A stretch of DNA of 5,443 bases from a bacterium. GTDB lineage: Bacteria > Spirochaetota > Spirochaetia > JABEVK01. The notes below the pieces were generated by a model. That model was not told the origin of the DNA and ran no database searches. It saw only the letters and a list, made by a program, of their open reading frames with translations. Below are positions 1 through 5,216 of this stretch, piece after piece. Numbering within the stretch: the first letter of the stretch is position 1; each line of letters opens with the position of its first letter. The position numbers and the translations under genes are program-made. The DNA lies in the NCBI GenBank assembly GCA_021782055.1, contig JAJXVP010000201.1, positions 1 through 5,443 of the forward strand, in the 5' to 3' direction.

Positions 1-358
1 TAAATTCGGGGTCATTCTGTTTAACGGCATAGCCAAGAAAATCCCAAAAGGTCGACGCCGCCGCCTTGGCCATCTCCTTATCAAAAAAGGCAAACTGATG
101 CCTGACATCGTTGGTCAGCTCATGCTCGGTGGTCAGCCGTCGCTTATCAAAAAACTTCGGGCGAGCCCCCGCTTTATTCGAAGAAGATTTCTGCTCGGTG
201 CGAAGTTGAAAGTATTCATAAACGATATCAGCAAAACTGGATTGCCGATTGACTCGGTTGCCCAGCTCTTTTCTCATCAACGCTTCAGCTTGGGCATGAA
301 GAGCCAAGATAAAAAAGCCATGATCCGCTTGTGACAGTTTAATAAGGCGCTCAGACAT
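1..358 (-). CDS. Unrecognised hydrophilic protein, N-terminal 119 residues (runs off the left edge)
   Basis: I do not recognise this family. From the ATG at 358 the minus strand stays open for 119 codons to the window edge, so the C-terminus is missing. A GGGAG ribosome binding site lies 5 bases upstream of the ATG, and a plausible promoter lies further upstream. The product begins MSERLIKLSQADHGFF and is rich in charged residues. No signal peptide or membrane segment is visible. The first 50 residues look like amphipathic helix, and a Ser/Lys/Asn-rich stretch near residues 57-64 may be a linker. The four-residue motif FFDK occurs twice, 22 codons apart (about residues 69-72 and 91-94). GC is about 48%, lower than the samples I counted in the neighbouring genes, which may mean an accessory or acquired gene. 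A weaker plus-strand frame at 98-334 overlaps it. I prefer the minus frame because of its length, start signals and protein composition. Function is unknown. Confidence 0.6.
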   Translation of the reverse strand, partial: MSERLIKLSQADHGFFILALHAQAEALMRKELGNRVNRQSSFADIVYEYFQLRTEQKSSSNKAGARPKFFDKRRLTTEHELTNDVRHQFAFFDKEMAKAAASTFWDFLGYAVKQNDPEF

Positions 359-363
359 ACTTG

Positions 364-368
364 CTCCC
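364..368 (-). promoter_or_regulatory. Ribosome binding site of the left-edge gene
   Basis: GGGAG on the minus strand, 5 bases before the ATG at 358. It supports that start and supports the frame being a real gene. Confidence 0.55.
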
Positions 369-386
369 ACAACTCATATTTTTAAC

Positions 387-416
387 TGAGATCTGGCATT
401 ATGAGATCTGGTATTA
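387..416. repeat. 15-bp tandem duplication in the divergent intergenic region
   Basis: Two abutting copies, 387-401 and 402-416, read TGAGATCTGGCATTA and TGAGATCTGGTATTA. They match at 14 of 15 positions. Each copy contains the palindrome AGATCT. The pair lies just downstream of the proposed -10 box of the minus-strand promoter, touching it at base 416, so it would span the transcription start and part of the leader. It could be a two-site operator for a regulator, or simply a slippage duplication like those at the other three junctions. Confidence 0.85.
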
Positions 417-445
417 GTATAGATGAAAGACAAAATATTTGTCAT
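416..445 (-). promoter_or_regulatory. Candidate sigma-70 promoter for the left-edge gene
   Basis: Read on the minus strand, a -35 box ATGACA (445-440) and a -10 box TATACT (421-416) each match the consensus at 5 of 6 positions, with an 18-bp spacer. Transcription would start near 409, giving a leader of about 50 bases. I see no comparably good promoter for the plus-strand transporter in the same intergenic region; its best -10-like element (TATAGA, 418-423) lacks a matching -35 box. Confidence 0.4.
429..443. promoter_or_regulatory. Palindromic operator candidate between the divergent genes
   Basis: GACAAA-ATA-TTTGTC is a perfect inverted repeat with 6-bp arms and a 3-bp centre. It sits in the spacer of the candidate minus-strand promoter and overlaps its -35 box, a typical position for a repressor site. 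It is also 26 bp upstream of the transporter start, so one protein bound here could affect both divergent genes. The regulator cannot be named from the sequence. Confidence 0.4.
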
Positions 446-457
446 GCTTTGCCCCCA

Positions 458-463
458 AAGAGG
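458..463 (+). promoter_or_regulatory. Ribosome binding site that sets the transporter start
   Basis: AAGAGG lies 5 bases before the ATG at 469. It decides in favour of this ATG over the in-frame TTG at 439, which would add ten residues and has no purine-rich site at a suitable distance. Confidence 0.75.
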
Positions 464-468
464 TCATC

Positions 469-1755
469 ATGTCCACCACCATATCTGACAAGCGTCCTTC
501 GACGGGACGTATCCTGTTCGCCAGCTTGATTGGCACGACGATTGAGTTCTTTGACTTTTATATCTACGCCACGGCCGCCGTTCTGGTGTTTCCAAAGCTT
601 TTCTTTCCCATGTCCGACCCCACCTCTGCCGTTCTCGAGTCGTTCGCGACCTTCGCTCTGGCCTTTTTCGCGCGGCCGATTGGCTCGGCCATTTTTGGCC
701 ACTTCGGCGATCGCATTGGTCGAAAGGCAACTTTAGTGGCGGCTTTGATGACTATGGGCCTGTCGACCGTGTTCATTGGCCTTTTACCAACCTATGCCAG
801 CATCGGTGTTGCCGCCCCCCTGTTGCTTGCCTTGTGCCGCTTCGGTCAAGGTTTGGGTCTAGGGGGAGAATGGGGCGGCGCGGTTCTTTTGGCCCGCGAG
901 TATGCCCCAGCACACCGACGCGGCTGGTTTGGAATGTTCCCCCAGTTGGGGGCTCCGTTAGGTTTCATCTTATCGAGCTCGGTCTTTTTGCTCCTCACCA
1001 ACCTCTTGGGTGATCACGGTTTTTTTGCTTGGGGTTGGAGACTCCCCTTTATCATCAGTGCCCTACTCGTGCTTGTGGGGTTGTGGGTGCGCCTGAGGTT
1101 AGAAGAAACCCCCGAGTTTGCCGCATCAATGAAAGCCAACGAAAGGGTCAAGGTTCCCCTTGCAAGAGTGTTTTCACACCATTCACTCCCCCTGGTGCTC
1201 GGTATTTTGGCCGCTGTGGCAACTTTTGTTTTGTTTTACTTAATGACTGTTTTTGCTCTGAGCTGGGGCACAACAGCCTTACACTTCCCCAGGTCAGGGT
1301 TTTTAACCGCACAAATGATTGGCGTGGCTTTCTTTGGTCTAGGCATTCCCATCGCCGCCTGGGCCGCAGACCGCTTTGGAGCCAAGCGCATCTTGGTCAT
1401 AGCAACGGTCCTTATCTTGGTTTTTGGGTTAGTCTTTGCGCCGTTATTCGCCTGGCGCGCTGGCGACGCTGTCGTATTTCTGGTAATCGGGCTCTTTTTG
1501 ATGGGGCTGACGTACGGTCCTTTAGGAACAGGTCTAGCCGAGCTATTCCCAACCCCAATCCGTTATACGGGGATTTCGTTGGCTTTCAATTTTGCTGGCA
1601 TTCTCGGTGCCTCGGTCGCCCCCTATATTGCCACTTCGCTTGCCAAAAGCTACGGTCTGGCGGCTGTCGGCTACTATTTGTCGGGAGCAGCCCTGTTAAC
1701 CTTGCTCGCTTTGTTGGCTATGAGGAAGACTCCTGAAAAGCCTGTTCACTCATAA
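469..1755 (+). CDS. Metabolite:H+ symporter-family MFS transporter, YhjE-like
   Basis: A 428-residue inner-membrane secondary transporter of the metabolite:H+ symporter (MHS) branch of the major facilitator superfamily, the group that holds ShiA, KgtP and ProP. From memory, the N-terminal half closely resembles E. coli YhjE (about 440 residues), for example ASLIGTTIEFFDFYIYATAA (residues 18-37) and RFGQGLGLGGEWGGA (124-138). The MFS motif A, GHFGDRIGRK, is at 77-86, with a second copy-like motif, AADRFGAKR, at 299-307 between the two halves of the second domain. Acidic E26, D29 and E134 fall in the conserved MHS membrane segments. About twelve hydrophobic segments are visible, as expected. 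YhjE's substrate is not well established, so the substrate (perhaps a carboxylate or zwitterion) is not predicted. It is divergent from the left-edge gene and converges with kdpE, with 6 bp between the two stop codons. No terminator hairpin is visible. The last residues, KPVHS, lie inside a 16-bp tandem duplication. Confidence 0.93.
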   Translation: MSTTISDKRPSTGRILFASLIGTTIEFFDFYIYATAAVLVFPKLFFPMSDPTSAVLESFATFALAFFARPIGSAIFGHFGDRIGRKATLVAALMTMGLSTVFIGLLPTYASIGVAAPLLLALCRFGQGLGLGGEWGGAVLLAREYAPAHRRGWFGMFPQLGAPLGFILSSSVFLLLTNLLGDHGFFAWGWRLPFIISALLVLVGLWVRLRLEETPEFAASMKANERVKVPLARVFSHHSLPLVLGILAAVATFVLFYLMTVFALSWGTTALHFPRSGFLTAQMIGVAFFGLGIPIAAWAADRFGAKRILVIATVLILVFGLVFAPLFAWRAGDAVVFLVIGLFLMGLTYGPLGTGLAELFPTPIRYTGISLAFNFAGILGASVAPYIATSLAKSYGLAAVGYYLSGAALLTLLALLAMRKTPEKPVHS

Positions 1756-1769
1756 GCCTGTTCACTCGT
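1738..1769. repeat. 16-bp tandem duplication spanning both convergent stop codons
   Basis: Copies 1738-1753 and 1754-1769 read AAGCCTGTTCACTCAT and AAGCCTGTTCACTCGT, 15 of 16 identical. The first copy holds the last codons of the transporter and the first base of its TAA stop. The second copy holds the last two codons and TGA stop of kdpE on the other strand. With one copy, the transporter would still end KPVHS (followed by TAG) and KdpE would still end YE, but the two genes would overlap by 9 bp. Confidence 0.9.
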
Positions 1770-2442
1770 AGAAACGGTACCCCACCCCCACTTCCGTGTG
1801 AATGAACTGGGTATGGGTGGGATGCCGTTCCAGCTTCTTTCGCAAGCCCGCCATTAAAATTTTCACGTAGTGCCGTTGGTCGAGCGACTCCTGGCCCCAA
1901 ACCTCTTTTAACAAAAAAGCGGTGGTCAGGATCTTTCCGGGGTGGCGGGCCATGACCATTAACAGCTTCCATTCGAGGGCTGTCACATGGATCTCGTTTT
2001 GCGCCAAGAAGACCCGACGGGCCGAGAGGTCCAAAACGAGGTCAGCAAAGGTTTTTTGAGGTTCGGTAGCGGAAGGGGTCACGCGCCTTAACGACGCTTT
2101 GATCCGCGCTTTGAGTTCCGCAAGGCCCAAGGGCTTAGTCACGTAGTCATCGGCCCCCGCCTCCAAGGCTCGTACCTTTTCGGTTTCTTGATCGCGGGCC
2201 GAGATGACAATCAAAGGAGCACTACTTATCGCTTTGAATTGTGGAATCAACAGGGTTCCATCGGCATCGGGCAACCCCAAATCGAGAAGGACCACGTCAG
2301 GTTTGAGGCTTGCCGCCAACGCCAAACCGGCATCTCCCCGGGCGGTTTCTTCGCAAAGCCACCCGACTTCTTTGAGATGAACTCGCAACAGCCGCCGAAT
2401 TGGTTCATCATCTTCAATGATGAGAATGCGCCCTGATTCCAT
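1762..2442 (-). CDS. kdpE: KdpE, K+-responsive OmpR-family response regulator
   Basis: Cytoplasmic response regulator that accepts phosphate from KdpD and activates kdp operon transcription when K+ is limiting. At 226 residues from the ATG at 2442 it is close to E. coli KdpE (225). The receiver domain is residues 4-120. It has acidic pocket residues E10, D11 and D12, phospho-acceptor D54 in VLLDLGLPD, switch residue S81 and conserved K103 in TKPLG, where E. coli KdpE has SKPFG. The OmpR/PhoB winged-helix DNA-binding domain covers about 130-226, with WKLLMVMARHPGKILT, LLKEVWG and the C-terminal GVGYRFYE. The ATG is preferred because AAGAGG lies 5 bases upstream; an in-frame GTG at 2463 would add seven residues. 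The gene follows kdpD after 43 bp and is last in the operon. Its stop lies in a 16-bp tandem duplication shared with the convergent transporter gene. All key residues are present, so it should be functional. Confidence 0.96.
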   Translation of the reverse strand: MESGRILIIEDDEPIRRLLRVHLKEVGWLCEETARGDAGLALAASLKPDVVLLDLGLPDADGTLLIPQFKAISSAPLIVISARDQETEKVRALEAGADDYVTKPLGLAELKARIKASLRRVTPSATEPQKTFADLVLDLSARRVFLAQNEIHVTALEWKLLMVMARHPGKILTTAFLLKEVWGQESLDQRHYVKILMAGLRKKLERHPTHTQFIHTEVGVGYRFYE

Positions 2443-2447
2443 ACCAT

Positions 2448-2453
2448 CCTCTT
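2448..2453 (-). promoter_or_regulatory. Ribosome binding site that sets the kdpE start
   Basis: AAGAGG on the minus strand, 5 bases before the ATG at 2442. The GTG at 2463 lies upstream of this site and inside the duplicated spacer, and it has no comparable site at a suitable distance. Confidence 0.7.
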
Positions 2454-2486
2454 TTTTATCCACGCCAGATTTTTATCCACGCCAGG
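2453..2486. repeat. 17-bp tandem duplication in the kdpD-kdpE spacer
   Basis: Copies 2453-2469 and 2470-2486 share TTTTTATCCACGCCAG exactly and differ only in the last base (A or G). The array fills most of the 44-bp spacer between the kdpD stop codon and the kdpE ATG and ends directly before the kdpD stop. Read in the coding direction, each copy carries GTGGATAAAAA, so both the alternative GTG start and the A-tract before the ribosome binding site are doubled. With one copy the spacer would be 27 bp. Confidence 0.9.
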
Positions 2487-5177
2487 TTATCCAAGGGAAG
2501 GAGCCGCCGTGAGGGGCAGCTCAAACCAAAACTCGGCGCCCCCACCACCACGGTCACTCACGCCCGAAGTGCCCCCGTGCAGATCAACGGCCGCCGCCAC
2601 GATGGCCAAGCCTAACCCCGTCCCGCGAACCGCACTGGCTTTTTGGCTCGCTGACCCACGAACGAACTTTTGAAACACAAGGTGCTTTTCTGCCTCGGGA
2701 ACACCGGGTCCCCGATCTTGCACCGAAAATCGTACCACCTGTTGTCGGGTTTCTAACACTAAATCAATAACCTGTTCCCCGCTATAGAGCGCCGCGTTCT
2801 CAAGCAGGTTAAACAACGAACGTTCAATAAGCAGAGGGTCGACAAAAACCAACGGTAAGTCCGAAGGCAAGTGAAGCCGAACTTCGGGCTGGGGAAAGAA
2901 TTCCCTAAAGCGGGCGAGCGCCGAGTACATCAGGTCTTCGGCGGGAACTTGCTCCTTGCGGGGGGACAAGACGCCGTCCGACAACCGGGTCAGGTCAAGC
3001 AAGTTATCGACTTGACGGGCCAGCCAATGGGACTCTTGCTCTACCGAGGCTAAGGCCGCTTTATCTTCCTTCGACAAACGTTGCTCACTCGACGCCAGCA
3101 AGTCCGACAGGGTCCCGATCATCACCGTTAACGGGGTTCTCAGGTCATGTGAAAGGCCGTGCAGTAATGCATTACGGCTCTTTTCGGTAGCCACCGCCAG
3201 CGCATTCTTTTGGTTTTCTTGGTCCAGGAGCACCCGTTCCAGCGCCAGGGTGATCGCTCCCGCCAGGGCTTCGGCCAGAACACTGCGCTCGGAGGCCCAG
3301 GACTGTTCGGCCTGGCGTTCGACGGCCAGGACACCCACAACACCCCTCGTGCCCTGGAGGGGCAGAACCAGCTTGTCGGCTTGGGCCAAGGTCCCCGTTC
3401 CCCACCCCGCTTTTTGACCGTTTTGAAACACCCAGGTAAAAACAGCCGTGTCTTTCGCGCCAAAAAGCGTTGGAACACCTTCAACCAGGGACTCCCAGAG
3501 ACGTTCAGAGTTGGCCCCTTCGTGTGGCAGTAAGACATGCACCCTTGTTTCTAAAATTTGCGACAGCATCGTCTCGGCTTCCCTGACCACTTCTTCACGG
3601 CCCGCGCATTTTGACAGGTTGCGGCTCAGGCGGTACAAAGCCTCCATGCGTTGTTCGCGCGCTCGCGAAGACTTAATCTGGGCCTTGAGCCGTTCGGCCA
3701 AAGTCCCAATCACCGTGCCGACAATCAACAAGAACAAGAACACCAAGTAGTACTGCGGGTCGTACACCATAAACGAATACAGAGGTAGAGTAAAAAAGTA
3801 GTTGAACGTCAGCACCATGAGGAGCGAAGCAAAAACACTGGCGGCCAAACCAAACAGCCCGGCCGTCAAGACGACGCCTAATAAAAGGGTTAAGACGATG
3901 TTGGCTTCGACCATTCCCAGGTGCCGAAAAACAACGGCCGCGCCTGTAAACCCCGCACAGATGGCGATTGTCCACCACGCGCTCCGCCACGTCAGTCCCA
4001 CTGTTGTTCGTTGCTTTAGCTTTCGCTCTTCGGAGCGCCCTCCCATCACGTACAAATCGATATCACCACTCAGGCGCAACAGCTCGTCGCCAATCGTTCG
4101 CTTGAACACCCGCACCCAGCCGGGGTCACGGTTTTTTCCCAGCACCATCTTGGTAACGTTGCGGAGCCGGGCATAGGCCACAAGATCGCGAGCGACCTCC
4201 TCCCCCTGCAAGATGACGGTTTCAGCTCCCAGATTTTCGGCGACCGCCAGGTTATGTTCTAACTGATCTTTAGAACGCTGGTCTAAAACGCGAGTACGCG
4301 GGGTCTCGATGTATACTGCCAAAAGGTCGGCACCCCACCGGGCCGCCATTCGCGAGGCCGCGCGTAAAAGATCCTCTGACGTGGGGCTGGGGCTGACCGA
4401 CACCATCAAGCGTTCTCGTACAGGCCACACCGCTTCGACGCGCCCCCGAGAACGGGCCGTATCGACATCCTGCCCTACCCGATCAGCCGCCCTCCGGAGC
4501 GTGATTTCCCGCAGGGCCAAAAGGTTGTCACGACGAAAGAAACCGCGCAAGGCTCGTTCTGCCTGATCTGGGGAATAAATCTTACCCTGCTTGAGGCGCT
4601 CTAAGAGTTCTTCGGGGGCCAGGTCCACGACCTCAACTTCGTCGGACCGATCAAAGACAGCATCAGGAATGGTTTCACGAACCTGAATGCCCGTGATTCT
4701 GGCCACAATATCATTCATGGAATCCAGGTGCTGAATGTTGAGGGTTGTCCAAACTTCAACCCCCTGGCGCAACAGTTCCTCGACGTCCTGCCAGCGCTTT
4801 TCATGGCGAAGGCCCGGGGCATTCGTATGGGCCAGTTCATCCAAAAGGACGACCCGAGGATGGCGAGCCAAACACGCATCCAAATCAAACTCTCGCAGCG
4901 TCAGCCCCCGGTGAAGAATCTGCTTCGGGGGTAGAGCTTCCAAGCCCTCGGTCAACGCCGCCGTCTCGGGGCGAGCGTGAGGTTCCACCCAACCCATAAC
5001 AATGTCAGGTTCGCCCGACCGAGTCGCTTGCGCGGCCTGAAGCATTGCAAAGGTTTTGCCCACACCAGCGGCATACCCTAAAAAGATTTTGAGTCGTCCC
5101 CGGGGGGAGTCCTGTGGACTCAGTGAGGCTAACAATTGATCGGGATCGGGACGGTCGAACGAGGAAGAATCCGTCAT
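2487..5177 (-). CDS. kdpD: KdpD, K+/turgor-responsive membrane sensor histidine kinase
   Basis: Inner-membrane histidine kinase that phosphorylates KdpE under K+ limitation and dephosphorylates it when K+ is ample. At 896 residues it matches E. coli KdpD (894) domain for domain. The N-terminal KdpD domain (about 27-240) has the Walker-type loop GYAAGVGKT (34-42), Walker B-like LLDELAHTN (111-119) and GIQVRETIPD (163-172). A universal-stress-protein domain follows (about 254-378). Four membrane segments lie near 399-417, 424-441, 442-461 and 475-493, followed by the Arg/Lys-rich stretch expected in this family (496-510). Next is a GAF-like region (about 520-650). HisKA has the H box SHDLRTPL with H677. 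The ATPase domain has the N box NLLENAALYS (790-799), G1 DRGPGVP (821-827) and G2 GTGLGLAIV (852-860). The N box carries L798, or its neighbour, where Lys is usual. The start follows AGAGAG at 4 bases. The gene follows kdpC after 32 bp and precedes kdpE in one operon. Confidence 0.97.
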   Translation of the reverse strand: MTDSSSFDRPDPDQLLASLSPQDSPRGRLKIFLGYAAGVGKTFAMLQAAQATRSGEPDIVMGWVEPHARPETAALTEGLEALPPKQILHRGLTLREFDLDACLARHPRVVLLDELAHTNAPGLRHEKRWQDVEELLRQGVEVWTTLNIQHLDSMNDIVARITGIQVRETIPDAVFDRSDEVEVVDLAPEELLERLKQGKIYSPDQAERALRGFFRRDNLLALREITLRRAADRVGQDVDTARSRGRVEAVWPVRERLMVSVSPSPTSEDLLRAASRMAARWGADLLAVYIETPRTRVLDQRSKDQLEHNLAVAENLGAETVILQGEEVARDLVAYARLRNVTKMVLGKNRDPGWVRVFKRTIGDELLRLSGDIDLYVMGGRSEERKLKQRTTVGLTWRSAWWTIAICAGFTGAAVVFRHLGMVEANIVLTLLLGVVLTAGLFGLAASVFASLLMVLTFNYFFTLPLYSFMVYDPQYYLVFLFLLIVGTVIGTLAERLKAQIKSSRAREQRMEALYRLSRNLSKCAGREEVVREAETMLSQILETRVHVLLPHEGANSERLWESLVEGVPTLFGAKDTAVFTWVFQNGQKAGWGTGTLAQADKLVLPLQGTRGVVGVLAVERQAEQSWASERSVLAEALAGAITLALERVLLDQENQKNALAVATEKSRNALLHGLSHDLRTPLTVMIGTLSDLLASSEQRLSKEDKAALASVEQESHWLARQVDNLLDLTRLSDGVLSPRKEQVPAEDLMYSALARFREFFPQPEVRLHLPSDLPLVFVDPLLIERSLFNLLENAALYSGEQVIDLVLETRQQVVRFSVQDRGPGVPEAEKHLVFQKFVRGSASQKASAVRGTGLGLAIVAAAVDLHGGTSGVSDRGGGGAEFWFELPLTAAPSLG

Positions 5178-5179
5178 GA

Positions 5180-5216
5180 TACTCTCTGTGTTCCCTTCTA
5201 CTCTCTGTGTTACCTT
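5180..5216. repeat. 19-bp-period tandem duplication in the kdpC-kdpD spacer
   Basis: Copies 5180-5197 and 5199-5216 read TACTCTCTGTGTTCCCTT and TACTCTCTGTGTTACCTT, 17 of 18 identical with one base between them. The array fills almost the whole kdpC-kdpD spacer and runs into the last codons of kdpC: the kdpC TAA stop (5212-5210) lies inside the kdpC-proximal copy. The other copy supplies the ribosome binding site of kdpD. With one copy the spacer would shrink from 32 to 13 bp. Confidence 0.9.
5182..5187 (-). promoter_or_regulatory. Ribosome binding site of kdpD, present twice
   Basis: AGAGAG lies 4 bases before the kdpD ATG at 5177, rather close. The same AGAGAG recurs 19 bases upstream (5201-5206) because of the tandem duplication, but that copy is too far from the ATG to act as its site. 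Confidence 0.5.

Noticed and set aside
98..334. Plus-strand open frame of 78 codons with AAGG about 7 bases before its ATG.
   Set aside because: It lies entirely within the longer minus-strand frame, gives a very basic protein without recognisable features, and has no upstream promoter in view. The minus frame has the better start and composition, though this is not certain.
387..416. The tandem repeats considered as replication iterons or a CRISPR remnant.
   Set aside because: There are only two short copies, with no spacers, no replication or cas gene in view, and similar pairs of unrelated sequence occur at the other gene junctions.
439..468. TTG at 439 as the transporter start, adding ten residues.
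   Set aside because: The ATG at 469 has AAGAGG at ideal spacing, and the protein from there aligns with the MHS family N-terminus. The extension would also overlap the palindrome at 429-443.
1029..1736. Long alternative frame of 235 codons inside the transporter gene.
   Set aside because: It is a shadow of the clear MFS reading frame, with no family resemblance and an implausible amino-acid composition.
2443..2463. GTG at 2463 as the kdpE start, adding seven residues.
   Set aside because: It lies inside the duplicated spacer, upstream of the best ribosome binding site, and the family length (about 225) fits the ATG at 2442.
4740..4764. Hairpin GGGTTG/CAACCC with a 9-base loop, considered as a terminator.
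   Set aside because: It is inside conserved kdpD coding sequence (around TTLNIQHLDS) and lacks a T-tract, so it is best explained by codon sequence.
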